A DNA stretch of 64,000 bases. Origin: Ganoderma boninense. Taxonomy: Eukaryota > Basidiomycota > Agaricomycetes > Polyporales > Polyporaceae. The position numbers and the translations under genes were made by a program. The notes below the pieces were generated by a model, which did not search any database, was not told the origin of the DNA, and was given only the letters and a program-made list of their open reading frames with translations. The stretch covers positions 3,038,001-3,102,000 of the forward strand of contig CM035311.1 of NCBI GenBank assembly GCA_002900995.3, read 5' to 3'. Shown here in pieces: positions 1 through 11,176 of the stretch; positions within the stretch are counted from its first letter, which is position 1, and each line of letters starts with the position of its first letter.

Positions 1-360
1 TGTTGGACGGCCTGTCTGCCTTCCGCACCGTACCATTGGCGCATCCAGATATCGTCGGGCTGTGCGGCCCCATCTCCGCGCAGACGTGGGCTACAGGTCT
101 TCCGGACGGTCCCTTCCCTGGTGTTGCTCTAGGCTGGGGCTGAAGGGGCGCTGTTTGCCAACCTCCGTGAGGCCGAATCCGAGTCCCCTGTGAGCCTCGT
201 GCAGCGGGGACGGGCACCACCTAGAGCTCGCGGACCGCAGCTTGATGAGGGTTGGAGTGGATCTCTGTCTCACCACACTCGAAGCTTCTGCCGGCGCCGA
301 AGCTTGGCTTGGGGCCCGTCCTTGAGCTCGATTACTTGTGCTGTCGCGCGGAGTGGGGAA
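1..360 (+). pseudogene. Unrecognised conserved remnant X (copy 1)
   Basis: Stretch conserved in all three units (here, 25380-26180 and 47990-48610) immediately upstream of a TRM82-like C-terminal fragment. The fullest version (25.4-26.2 kb) can be read in pieces that look like real protein, but no family was recognised and the frame is broken in each copy. In units 1 and 3 it runs directly into TRM82-like coding sequence without an intervening exon, which suggests an internal deletion. Only the right half of the remnant lies inside the window here. Confidence 0.3.
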
Positions 361-900
361 TTCGGTTGAAGGAGTGGGATATGCATATCATACCTTCCGC
401 ACCACACCCACCCACCGCGCCCCCAGCCCGGCTCACTGTCCCCATGATCGACTTCGCCGTAGGGCCAGATGGCGACGTGTGGACATTACTCGATGCTAAC
501 TGGGTACCAGCCACGGCTGTCTCCCGAGCTCTAGACACTCGATCTCTCAGATCTGCCGTTTATGCCGAAGCACCTCCACCCTGAGCGCAACGCGCTCGTC
601 CAACATGCTCTCCGAGGTCGCCATGTTCGACCCCACGACGGACGGCAAGGAGCTGGTGCGGCGCGAGCTCTGGGGCATCCGAAGGATGAAGGCGCCGCTC
701 GCGAAGATCCAGGAGCGTGCGAGGACGTTGCGAAGCAGGGCAGCCGCGAGGGCTCTGAGGCGGCGGTGGCAGAGGAACGGCTCGAGATCAAGCGATCGTG
801 GTCGGAGAGCGTTAACGTGGCGAAGGGCGGCGAGGAAAACGAGGATGTGTGGGATGTCGAAGCGGGCGCGTCGCGGCGGAGAACTTTGCTCGCAATGTCG
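361..900 (+). pseudogene. TRM82: TRM82-like C-terminal fragment A0 (unit 1)
   Basis: Degenerate 3' part of a TRM82-like gene. At about 441-507 it encodes MIDFAVGPDGDVWTLLDANW, the counterpart of the last blade in the better copy at 8353-10092. It is followed by pieces matching the conserved LYSDLSSMPKHVDPEHDALI stretch (about 530-600) and the charged tail (600-800), but in shifting frames. All upstream WD blades are missing and remnant X is joined directly in front. Nearly identical to 48640-49100. No product is expected. Confidence 0.7.
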
Positions 901-1130
901 GTGCGTTCTCATCGCCTCAAGCGTGCGCGTTGCGCTTTCGCTGAGGCCAGCTGCCCGGTTGCCCCATGCCGAAGCGTCCATCGAGGCCGTCCTCTCCATC
1001 CAAGGCATCCTGTCTCTGCTCTTGAAACTCGTCATCTCTGGCCACAGCTTGGACAGTCTGTGTAGCCATGTTCTCTGGACCATCTCATGCGCGAACCAAA
1101 GTCGTCTGACGTCCGAGCTGGGGGACAGCT

Positions 1131-2800
1131 GTGGAAGTGCCCCGCCCGGGTGCGCTCGAATGCCAGAGTGAGAGATCCACCGCGCACTGCGTCTTTATTC
1201 GTACAGATGCTTACCCTCCCGCGCTCAACAGGGGGTTGCTGCCAAAATCTCACAAATGCCGCTTTTACCTGCAACCGAGACACGATCATCTTTGGGCGAC
1301 AAGTTCCGAGGCGACATCTTCCAGTCAGTCGCAGCCCCGCGCGCTGCTACTCTCATCGCGTGTACCCAACTCCTCAAACCGAGCCCCGTCTTGCGCCACA
1401 CCTTCGTCGTCCTCGTGGGGACCTTGCTCTTGATCTCCGACGAGCAGCAACATCATCGCGGCCCATTACTACCCGCGCATTCGCCCTCCCTGAGAAATAG
1501 CATTGCCTCGAGCACGACAGTGCGTTCCGCCGCTTTCTTCTTCCTCTTGCTCTCACACGCGTGGACGCCAGATTCGTCCCCCTGTTCTACATCCTTTCAT
1601 TCCAGAGACAGCCCTCATTGATGGCGTCCCGGGCCTCAAGATCTGGCACTGAGAGTCTGGGGTCTGCAACTTCTGAGCTGCGACCACACCGAACAGAATA
1701 TCGTCGTCAGGGCTGCGAAGCGAAAGTGCAGCGTATCAGAAACCGAGACAGAGATGGAGCCACAAGGGACGAGAGTCAGGACGGGTTGAAGACAGCAGCA
1801 AAGGAATACGGGTAGACAAGTTGACAAGGGTCGAGGCGTGGAGAGCCAGGACTGGAACTGGGACGGGTCTGGTGCCGAGGAGGAACAAGTCGACCAGGCT
1901 GGCATAGAAGGGGACTGCGCCGCATTCGTAGACGGGACCTGGCAGGATGCGCCACCTGCATTGGATGCCACGGCGTGCTTCTTCGTCATGCACGAAAGGG
2001 GATAGGTCAGCTGGGGCGAGCACGGGCGATTCGCTGTCTTCAGCCCCTTTGGGTGAGTTTTTTGTCGTCCTGTGCAGCCCGCCAGTTTGCTCACAAATAG
2101 TACGTCTTCAGGGCTATGCCATAATCCGAGATTTTTGCCCATGCTCACCTAACTTCCCTGATCCTCACGTCCTCCACACGCCCGCCAGGTCTCTTGGGAG
2201 CGTATGTCCGATCTCGAGCCTTCATCTCCCGCCCTGCGCGAGGGAAGTGGCCATGACCTACCTGCGTCACGCATGTCAGACTGCTGCCCACCTCTTTCCT
2301 GCTCCCTACGCCCAACTCTATGCGTTGTCGCAGCGACGCTCGCCGAGCTCGAGGCCGATATCCGCTGACTCCACGCCCTCGACACATCCCGCAGCCCTGT
2401 TCTCGCTTTGGACCCCGAAAATAGGGTGCTCACCATCTCATCCACGGTCTGCTCTCGAAGACCGCCGCATTCGACCCAGAGCGAGCTCAGGGGTATCGGG
2501 GGGAAGAATGCGCCGCGCGCGGAGACCTACTTAAGGGTGCGAGGACCTGGCCGCGGGCCGGAGCCGCGAGGTGAAAGGAAACAGAAGAAGGGAAAGCGGT
2601 CGAAGTCGAATTCGCGCAGAGCGCAGCGGGTGAAGAGGACGAGGAAAAGGGGCGTCGAGGGGGCGCGTCGTGAGTCCTTCGTTGTACATGGCGGGAAAAC
2701 TTCATGGCCTTCGCCGCATGACTGGGCCAGTGGAACCTCAGAAAGACGGAGGCGAGAAAGAAGGGCATGCTGCTCGAGGCTGCGCGGCTTGGAGGTCTAA
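1131..2800 (+). pseudogene. TRM82: TRM82-like degenerate copy A1 (unit 1)
   Basis: Complete-length but badly degraded TRM82-like copy. A WD-blade exon ends near 1323 with a surviving GTCAGTCG donor. At about 1420-1500 a stretch corresponds to the TPDEQYIVTADRDEH segment, at 1561-1650 to the FVSALHVPSFQ / GGGDPVLKVWDW segment, at 1930-2000 to the acidic linker end, and at 2280-2700 to the C-terminal tail. Stops and frame changes occur throughout, so no single frame covers more than one exon. The same copy occurs at 49390-51040 (unit 3) and, shorter, at 27110-28370 (unit 2). Confidence 0.7.
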
Positions 2801-3130
2801 GCCAGGCGAGTGGACGTAGGCGTCGGTGATGGGGGTCGAGGGAGCGATATGTTCCAGGAGAGCGTGTGGTGGCCAGCAATCGAACCACCGGGCGTCGACT
2901 TGCAGGTCAGAGAAGCTCGCCCAGGAGGAGTGTGAGGGAATAGGTGGAAGACAGGTCCTGGAAGGAAGCAACAGGCAGTTGGACAACAAGACGAGGGTGC
3001 TGCTGGCCAAGGTCGGGTGGGAGGAGAGTCGAAGTCGGCGGCCCGGCTAACGCTGCGTGAGGTCACGCCAAGTCACTGGCTGGTCACACCCTGAACTCGA
3101 GTCCGAGTCACGGCAGGCTCCCTCAAGTGC
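2801..3130. other. Intergenic / promoter-like spacer before A2
   Basis: No convincing coding sequence. The stretch is strongly conserved with 28380-28690 and 51240-51556 and sits just upstream of a TRM82-like first exon, so it is probably the ancestral promoter and 5' region of that copy. It contains the repeated GTCAC motif annotated separately. Confidence 0.5.
3062..3076 (+). promoter_or_regulatory. Conserved GTCAC-type motif upstream of TRM82-like copy A2
   Basis: GTCACGCCAAGTCAC, two GTCAC half-sites ten bases apart, followed by further GTCAC/AGTCAC words down to 3110. Equivalent motifs stand at 7263-7277, 28637-28651 and, mutated, 51488-51502, each a similar distance before a TRM82-like copy. 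Its retention in front of broken genes suggests either a promoter element inherited by duplication or a site still in use. No specific factor can be named; the core resembles bZIP-type half-sites. Confidence 0.4.
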
Positions 3131-5165
3131 ATGCTCCCTCCCACCGAGACTCAGACTGCTGCTTGCCTGCTGCTTGCTAGCGTTCAGTCCCGTCTTTTCG
3201 ATGCCTGCATCCCGTCTCCGATTCTGACCAAGCACTTCCCGTCATCTGTTATCCTCTGTGTCGCCCCCTTCTCCCGCTGCAGGCAGCCTTGCTCAAGGCT
3301 GGCATCCAGCACGACCGAGGACTCAACCTCCAGGCGTCACCCTCCTCTACCAGGCCCATCTAATGTACTACTATCGATGCAGCAGCCTCGCACACTTCAA
3401 CCAACAGGAGACAATGACAAGCCCGAGGTCTCAGTTCGGTGACTACAGCAACTCGGAGAGGGCCCCAAGTGAAAGGTACGATTGCACACCGCCTCTTCCT
3501 CCATAAGTATTCTGACACTTCTACCTTTACACAGGACTTCATGGGAATCTACAGACGTCGCATTTACCTATGATGGGCTTCGATCATCGTCAGCAATAGG
3601 CTCCATGATGCCTTCAGGTGAGTCGTTGCCACACACCTGCGCCCCCGTCCTGCTCATCCATCCCGACCATAGCTACCCACCCCATCCATCCATCCCTTAT
3701 CCATCATATTCTCCGCCCCTGGCTCCAAGACACGAGAACGCCGCGAACGGCACTCCGATGCTCGACCACGCCTCCCTCCCCATGATCTTCCTCTTCCTCC
3801 GATGAGACGCATGCTCGCGCAAGCCGGTTCCCCAGCACCTGCGGATACGATATGTAGCGATGCTGCCGCGATCTCGAAAGGTGCGTTCTGCTCTCTCTTT
3901 CATCCTCTTTTCAAACGCCCTGACCTGTGGCACAGTAATGTCAGCGCTCGACGTACCCTCGTTCCAACAGTCGACTCTCGTGTCTCAGTGCGACGACCCA
4001 CTGCAGTGCTCAAGGTCTGAGATTTGGCGATCGACAAGCTTATCGCTGGACATTGTCTTCGATATCGTCAAACTAGTCGCTTAGGCCCCGACCCCGAAGC
4101 GGAAACAAAGACGGAGTGATTTGAATGGAAAAGGAGAAGAGCTGAGAGCGATGAGATCTAGGAGGGGCGGAGAAACGTCACGGTTGTGCAAGCCGAGCTC
4201 ATGACAAGGGTACAGGTCAGACAAGCTCAGGAGGCCACGGCGGTAGAGTGGCGTCCAGTGCCGCGAAGGGGAAGTAGGATGGACAGGGCATCAATTAAGC
4301 AGATCCTTGCACGCCCAAGGAGGCATCCGAAGAGCGTACCACCCCTCGCACATTGCGGTGCTTGTCCTCACCGTAGGCGATCTAGTCGATCGGTCGATGG
4401 AGGCGAGGACGGATGATTCCTCCTCTTCGCCGTTCATGGGTGAGTCTCTTCCTCCCGTTTTCGCATCATCATCTTGTTCATGCGAACAAGGCATTCCACA
4501 CTATTATACACACCCCGCTCCTCAGGACGGCGTGACGCTCCCTCGGTCCTGCACACAACCGCGCTTCCTGTCCTACCGATAGACTTCGGTATTGCACCAG
4601 ACGACATGCCGTCGAGGGTGTTCAATGTCAAAGGGGCAGGTGCAGCTATCAGTCCCTTCAAGTGTACTGTTGGTCGGCCTCTCCTGGAGGGGAAACGTTG
4701 TACGTCCTGTCCTGTCCCTTCCTGATGGAGTTAACTGACAGTCATCATTGTGAAGCTTCGAGTCCTGCCAATCTTTCCCCACTCCCTATCCTCATCTTGC
4801 AATTCGTCATGACCACGATGCTTGCGGAGCTTGAGCACTCGACTGCTTTGCAGCTGCGGTCGTGCTGCAGAAGTTCGCCGACTCTATGCACGACGCGCCC
4901 ACCTGCTCATTGACAAGTCGCTCTCCGGTTCCGCCGCGATCGATCTGCAGTGAGGAAGCGGCTCGAGTAGCTTGCTTCGAGCGAAAAGGTTTTGCTTGGC
5001 AAGTTTCTGGAGCGTCGAAACAGGGAGCCGAGGCAGGCCAGAAGCTGCGGGCGGAGGGAGACTACGGCCGGGAGATCAAGCGGTCGTGGTCGAGCTGGAA
5101 GGGTGCGGACGGGATGAAGGCGGAGGACGGAAGGGGGCGTCGAAATGGATGCATCGTGAGTGCAT
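3131..5165 (+). pseudogene. TRM82: TRM82-like degenerate copy A2 (unit 1)
   Basis: Degenerate TRM82-like copy with exon order still visible. An N-terminal region is at 3131-3475. A blade at 3540-3617 ends in a GTGAGTCG donor. The 3680-3880 exon carries NGTPMLDHASL, matching NGTLVLAHASL of the better copies, then an in-frame TGA. 3935-4100 carries VSALDVPSFQQSTLVS, the FVSALHVPSF blade. 4575-4660 encodes IDFGIAPDD, the VIDFTVGPDGD blade, and the 4850-5160 tail carries the charged C-terminus. Several stops and indels preclude a product. Same copy at 28690-30405 and 51557-53512. Confidence 0.7.
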
Positions 5166-5780
5166 GCTTTGTGTCGTGTGCCCGAATCCATCTTTTGACC
5201 CGACATGTTCGCACTGCTCCCCTATCCTACCGGCTTTGGCTCTTCTTCTACCAGGCTGTTCCTCTCCCTACAACCAAGATATCTGTTGCACAAGCGAGCA
5301 GCGCATGTGAACCACGATCATGACATGGCGGTCATCCGGGACCCCCAACCTCAACTCGTACTCCGGGAGCAAGACCGTTGCGCGATCAGTCGACTGTAAG
5401 TGTTCTCCACATAGTGGCGCATGGCAGCCCGACTGGAGCAGGCGTTTTTCCTCTAACAGCTTCGTCACAGCCGACTTGCTCGAACCTTGGAAGGACCAAC
5501 TGGCAGCGATGACGTTTGAAGCAAGGGTGAGCGGCAGGATGCTATGTTATGTTTTCACCTGTACTTATTCTCATGATACGAGTCATTCAGAGCTCATCCG
5601 AGTGTACTGCTCGACTCCGACCATGCAAGATGGGCGACAAGAGTCGCATCCTATACGTCGACTCCTGAATGCCGTTGCCAGAGAGATATGACGGCCGAGT
5701 TGTCGCGGTCTGAACCTCTGGGGAACAGAATAGGGATAACTGAGGTGCGTAGTTCAGCTGAGCGTCGAAAGCTCCCATTT
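5166..5780 (+). pseudogene. Unrecognised remnant Y (unit 1)
   Basis: Conserved with 53690-54140 in unit 3, including a GTAAGTG splice-donor-like site near 5395 and an AG near 5470. Reading frames on either side could be exons of one gene on the + strand, but the copies differ by indels and no domain was recognised. It lies directly downstream of a TRM82-like tail in both units. The unit 3 copy is longer and contains better exon-like stretches (54.3-55.0 kb). Confidence 0.3.
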
Positions 5781-7261
5781 TTCAGTGCGGCTTCTTGCAT
5801 ACAGAACTAAAACTCCGACTCCCCTCAATTCGACCCAAAAGACTGAAGATCCTGCTAGCGTGTCAGCTAGCACAGTCCTCGGAGCCGGTTCTCATCTGAA
5901 ACGCCATCGCTGTCATTCGTTCGACACTGACGTCCCGAAGCCAGGAGACGGAGTACATGAGCTGGGAAAGCAGCACACGACCTAATGTCTTGCAAGGAAT
6001 GTAAGTCTGATAGAGGCGCGAAGGGACCACTTTCTCATGTGCTAACTCATGGTTGCGAACATCGTGTTTAATTTTAAGCAGACTCGCACGGCGCGCAACC
6101 CAGAAGACATGTCGGACGGGGGACGAGCGGTCATGCGGCGATAAGTGGGAAGGCGGCCATCAAACATGTATGTTGTTCAACGTTGTTGAGATGCAGGGCA
6201 TGACGCCGGGAAGTAGGAGGTCCCAGATCTCCTTCCGGGTTTAGAGTTAACGAGTACGCAGATAATCCCTGGAAAGGATTTACGGCCATCTATTCAAGGC
6301 TGCGAATACCACTTGCTTCGAGAACATGAGCTGCGAGAACATGGACGTCCTCCCATGCCATTGGACAATGCAGCGTGTTCGGATGGACCTGCGCGTCCCC
6401 ACCGATGTGCTCGGTCGCGACTGCCTACACTTCTCCACTCTAGGACGCGTCCTCTTTGATCGTCTCTCGGAGACCATGTTACTGTAGCAGGCCCCTCCGA
6501 CTCGTTAGTCTGGGGGCGGATGGTGGATGTCCGTGGTGAGTTCCGTGGGTCTTGGTGGGAGAATTCGGGGAGGCTTGTCGAAGTCCAGTTCGGCCGCTTC
6601 GTACTCGTCTTACCCATAAATATGTATGAAAGGACGAAGTGCAGGATCGTGAGGCGTGCTGGTGAGGATGGACTGCATTGCGACCGAAAACAACTCACCG
6701 AAATGATAGTTTCTCAATTCCGTCCATCCTTGGCGGCGGCGGCGGCGGCGACGACGATAATCCGAGCTCGGCTTCGAATGTGACTGCAGCGCGTTGCTGC
6801 ACAAGCGCATTCTTCTCGATCCTGCACGGCGTACGATCCAAGCTAGTCATCCGCCGTCATGTTTCAGGACTCTGAGAACTCGAGGGTATTGAATGGGACC
6901 AGTGCTGGCGAGACGTCCACGGGTCCGATCTCCAATGCGAAGTGCGCCAGAGGTTGGTCCGACTGCAGGACAGGCAGTTCGAGAGGGGAGCGCATGTCGT
7001 CTCCCTTGGTGGATTCAGGAAGGCTGACTCAAGGTAGTCGTCGCTGTTGAGGTGCGGTAGAAGGGAGCGTCGGGAGTGCGGGATTTAGTGAGGGAGGGCG
7101 GAGGTGGAGGGAGCTCACACCACCAGAGACTTCCGACTCTGGTTAGGAAGACAAGCCGTCGAAATAAAGCGAGGCGTGTTTCGGAGACAATGCGAGAGGT
7201 GTAGTGGAGTCCAAGTCCAGGTCGCGGCGGAGACGCGTAGGGTCACGATGAGTGACAGGCA
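5781..7261. other. Unassigned intergenic stretch
   Basis: No supported gene. Short open frames on both strands do not show conserved domains or consistent splice signals. A run of six GGC/GCG trinucleotides occurs near 6732-6752. The right end (7180-7260) resembles the promoter spacer seen before other TRM82-like copies. This DNA has no counterpart in unit 2, which is deleted across this interval. Confidence 0.4.
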
Positions 7262-7262
7262 G

Positions 7263-7277
7263 GTCACGCCAGGTCAC
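7263..7277 (+). promoter_or_regulatory. Conserved GTCAC-type motif upstream of TRM82-like copy B0
   Basis: GTCACGCCAGGTCAC, one base different from the 3062-3076 copy, placed about 220 bases before the first recognisable TRM82-like sequence of B0. Confidence 0.35.
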
Positions 7278-7480
7278 ATCCTCGTAGCTCAGGCTGTCGC
7301 TGTCGAATGCCGTCGTTGTTCTGTCTTGTCTCTGGTCCCGCTGCCGTCTTTGCCGTCTCTGCTCACCTCTCGGGCTCTACTCGAATCCTCAGTTTAGCGA
7401 GCGGCCGTCTTACGCTGCGAACTGAAGTTATCCGACTCAAGGCCTGCAAGGCCTGGGACTCTGACCACGAACATCAGCCT

Positions 7481-8010
7481 GCTCGATGATCCACCAGATA
7501 GCGAGAAGTCGACCGCCAGCCATCACTCTTCACTCCTGGCTCACGCAGGCGGCATCTACGAGGCGACGCTAAGAAGCTCAAGGTCTGCACAGTGGCCTGA
7601 TCGCTCGAGGGACCAGGCAGCAGGTACGACGGCTCACGCCGTCTTCGTTCATATGAATACTTACCCTCCTGTGCTCCACAGGGAGCTCCCGTCGAGAAAC
7701 TCAACAGTAGTTTTCACTTGCGACGGGCAGGCGGTCCATGGCTGGCGACAGGATTGCTCCGGTCAGTCGCGGCCAGTCGCGGCCCCTCACCCCACTCTTA
7801 CCCGCCCGACCGTAAACGCATCCTTCTACCCCAGCCCCAAACCCATTCCCGAGTCATACGATCCTCCGTCCCTCGTTTCAAAGCCTGGGCCTCTCACAAA
7901 ACGGCACCCTGGTCCTGGACCATGCCTCCCTCCTGACGGCTGCCCCTCTCACCTCCAACGAACAGTCCACCACCGCGGCCAATCGCGATGAGCACATTCC
8001 AGCGAGCTAG
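7481..8010 (+). pseudogene. TRM82: TRM82-like 5' fragment B0
   Basis: Partial copy in which three TRM82-like pieces are visible. Near 7562-7600 is a stretch matching the KKLKVWTVA segment. At about 7680-7760 is a blade exon with VVFTCDGQAVH, ending at a GTCAGTCG donor. At 7895-7990 is GTLVLDHASLL followed by a Thr/Asn-rich version of the TPDEQYIVTADRDEH segment, ending in a TAG. The 3' half is absent. A related remnant is at 13.05-13.6 kb, duplicated in unit 2 at 37.3-37.8 kb. Confidence 0.65.
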
Positions 8011-8149
8011 TCCCACTAGAGCTCTAGTGCGCGGCGGCGCTCCTTATATCACCACAAGTGCCCCCGGTGACGCCACCTTTCCCCAGCCATCTCACATTGC
8101 GACCTGAAGCCATCTGAGTCAGGGACGGCCAGCTTGCTCAATCCACGAC

Positions 8150-10092
8150 ACAACTAGAAATAGATATCCAAACATCTCTCTCCAAGCCAGGACCTACCCG
8201 ATGTATTGTCTTTGATACCGTCTTCACGCACCTCCCAACCACAGGAGACGACAGGTCTGGACGGTGGCCGAGACCATCGAGCTGCTCAGTGAGAGGTACG
8301 GTCGCACATCACATCTTCGTTTACGCTGATGTTCATGCTTAAGCTTCGACAGGGAGCTCCCGAAGAAACCCACGGAGGTTACCTTCAACCACAACGGACA
8401 GACAGTAGTCATCAGCGACAGGTTTGGCGATGTCTTCAGGTCAGTCGCAGCACCTCACCCCGTCCCTCTTCCTGTCCATCCAACACGACCATAGCTACCC
8501 GCTCCACCACGAGCCCATCCCCAAATTGTCCGATCTTACGCCTGGCGCGTCAAAACGCGGCTCCTTCATTGCCCACGAGAACCCGTCGAAGGCACCCTGG
8601 TCCTGGCGCATGCGTCTCTTCTGACGACCTTCCTCCTGACCCCGGACGAGCAGTATATCGTTACAGCCGACCGGGACGAGCACATCCGCGTGAGCAGGTT
8701 CCTTCAGAGCTATAACGTCGAGCGTTACTGCCTCGGACACGAAAAGTGCGGTCTTCGCTCCTTCACCTCCCCATCCCCCTCATGCCTAGACGTCGAACTC
8801 CTTGGGCAGATTCGTATCCGCGCTCCACGTCCCCTCGTTCCAACCTCCCACCCTCATATCTGGAGGCGGAGACCCAGTCCTCAAGGTCTGGGATTGGATG
8901 TCAGGCAGGCTCATCGCCGACATTCCGGTCTACGATGCCGTAGAACCGTTCATCAGAGTCAAGGCCTCAAAACGGAAACGCGGGTGGAGCGACGAGGATG
9001 GGGAGGTGGACGATGGCGATGGCGGTGAAGTGCACGAGGGGGCGGAAAAGGGAAAGGGACTCGGTCGGAGAGCTCGCCGCAAGGCCAAGCGGAGAGCGCA
9101 AGCTGAGAAGAACAAGGTCCAGGACGGCTTTGGTCCTACTGAGGAGGAGGAGGAGGGCGACCAGCCCACGGTCGAAGCGGATGTAGGTGCGTTGGTGGAA
9201 GAAACGGGTCAGGACGCTGCACCCGCCTTAGACGACACGCTGCTCGTCTTTGTCGTGCACAAGATTCGATCGGTCGACCGTGTCGCGCACGGGCGGTTCA
9301 TCGTCTTCACTGTCGTTGGGTACGTTTCTTCTCGCGTTGTACATCCCACCAGTTTGCTCATGTGTACTAGGGCCTCCGCACTGTTCTACACCCCCGTCCC
9401 TGAGGGAGGCGCATCGCCCTCACCTGCCGTGCTCTCAGTCGAGTTCCCCGTCCCCGTAATCGACTTCACCGTAGGGTCAGACGGCGACGTGTGGACATTA
9501 CTCGATGCCGAATGGGCGGGTGCGCAATCATCTTCGTCCTCTGATAGCCCACGATTCGCTTGTATGCTCTCATGGGAGGGAGGCACCGTACGTCGCTCCC
9601 TCGCTCTCCGTTCCTCATACCGCAAACTAACTCAACTCTCGTACCAAGTTCTCGGAGACCACCACCGGCTCCGCCCTGCTCGCCGCCCTCAACTCAAAAT
9701 GCTCTGTGGCGGCCACGGCCGCGGACCTCAAAAAGCTCGATCTCTACTCAGATCTGTCCTCGATGCCGAAACACGTCGACCCCGAGCACGACGCGCTCAT
9801 CCGCGACACGCTCTCCGAGGCCGCCGCGTTTGACCCCGCGACGGACGGCAAGGAGCTGACGCAGCGCGAGCTTGGACGTATTAGGAAGAAGAAGGCGCTG
9901 CTCGCGAAGATCCAGGAGCGCGAGGGCCTGGCGAAGCAGGGGAGCCGCGAGGGCTCGGAGGCGGCGGCGGAGGTGGAGGGAGGACGGGAGATCAAGCGGT
10001 CGAAGTCGGAGGGCTCCGACGGGGCGGACGGGGAGGGAGGTGAGGAAGAAGAGGATGGACAGGATGTCGCAATGGACCTGGACCTGTCGTGA
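8150..10092 (+). pseudogene. TRM82: TRM82/WDR4-like gene copy B, best preserved in unit 1
   Basis: TRM82 is the WD40 non-catalytic partner of TRM8, which makes m7G46 in tRNA. Five consecutive exons can be placed: 8353-8439, 8495-8745, 8810-9319, 9371-9587 and 9649-10092, all with GT..AG introns of 51-64 bases and compatible phases. Visible family signatures are TADRDEHIRVS, YNVERYCLGHEK, FVSALHVPSF and ISGGGDPVLKVWDW. A Lys/Glu-rich linker follows, then VIDFTVGSDGDVWTLLDAEW and an acidic Glu/Lys tail ending in TGA. One base is missing near 8590 (compare TCGAACGGCACC in the 30.4 kb copy), shifting the frame inside exon 8495-8745. Upstream, the exon at 8263-8296 has lost about ten bases, so the N-terminus is also damaged. 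The longest frame (8802-9833) simply reads through two introns. Confidence 0.75.
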
Positions 10093-10340
10093 GTGAGTGC
10101 GTTGCTTGCAATTTTGGTGCGTGTCCTGTCCATCGCGGGATCGCGTGCGCTGCGCACTCGTGATCGTGGTTGTGCGAGACACAGATTCTGTGGTGTCGGA
10201 ACTGTTAAGGCGGTCCGCGTACATGTCGTCCGACGTCCGAGTCTCTAACCTGCTCTTCCAAGGCACCTACCTGTCGCAACGCTGCCTTGTCTTATCCAAT
10301 CATTCCGTACGACCACGTCAAGGCATGTTTTGCGCGACCT
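10093..10340. other. 3' flank of TRM82-like copy B
   Basis: No gene seen. The first 110 bases are shared with the 3' flank of the unit 2 copy (31908-32010), after which the two units become unrelated. Confidence 0.4.
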
Positions 10341-11176
10341 TACCATGACCTCGCTCGGTACGATCGCGACCTGAGGGGGTAGCCAGCCGTGTGGCTCGTA
10401 ATCCGAAGAGCCCTTGAAGGCAGTTGAGAGGAATAGCGATAAGTATTCTTCTTGATCGTCAGAGCTACGGCTGAACCTTTATAAACATAAACTCTGCACG
10501 ACTCCGTTCCCCCCTCCTGTCCCAAGGACTTTGCGCAACTGGGCAATTGCCAATCTTCCCAACAGCCAAGTGATCCACTCCTCTGACCTCTGGTGTATTT
10601 CGTCTGAAATTGCCTTCGCCACTACGCACGATGCCTGCACTGATGGGATGCAACTCGTCCCACCTACCCCGGGATCTTCATGTTAGCACATCATCATCAC
10701 CACTGACGACACCAACGCCAACTCACCAGAAACTATCTGGGTCTGGTGCGCCAATGCACATCCCTCTGTCGTGCTGGCTCTCGTTGTCCTGGAAAACACA
10801 AGCGTGCGCGACGCTGATGATGTTGAACGGCCCGGTGCTGTTCAGGTGCAGACAGCTGCGGGCGGGCGTACATATCTGCGAAGAGCGAATGCGAATCGAA
10901 TAGGCCTGTAGCGTGGATGTATAGACGGTCCACGGTGGGTTCCACGCTCCCTCTCCGTCCTTGGGCAGATCAAGACGGTACTGAGAAGGTCACAGTGTCA
11001 CTCACCGATAGGCGCGTCCTTCGGCGCCAGAGCGAGGAGCTCCAGCTGGAGGAGGGCAATCGCGTTCCTGGAGGTTGTGAGCTCCCGCATGAACACGCTG
11101 CACTCGGTCGTGTTCCTGCGCGTGCTCCAGTAAAAGTTCGGGTACGAGTCCAGGGCGTACAGCGGCACGTTCTCTG
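10341..11176 (-). other. Unrecognised coding-like fragment replacing the Old Yellow Enzyme 3' half
   Basis: On the - strand, 11176-11000 reads as an uninterrupted exon-like stretch (containing YPNFYWSTRR and LLQLELLALAPKDAPIG) ending at a GTGAGTGA donor near 11011. A further coding-like piece lies at about 10960-10740. No family was recognised. Its left-to-right junction with the Old Yellow Enzyme remnant at about 11176 is abrupt, and this block has no partner in unit 2, so it was probably brought in by rearrangement. A complete gene cannot be built. Confidence 0.3.

Noticed and set aside
8802..9833. Single 343-codon frame as an intact gene
   Set aside because: It reads through two clear introns (9320-9370 and 9588-9648). 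The last part is in the wrong frame for the TRM82 tail.
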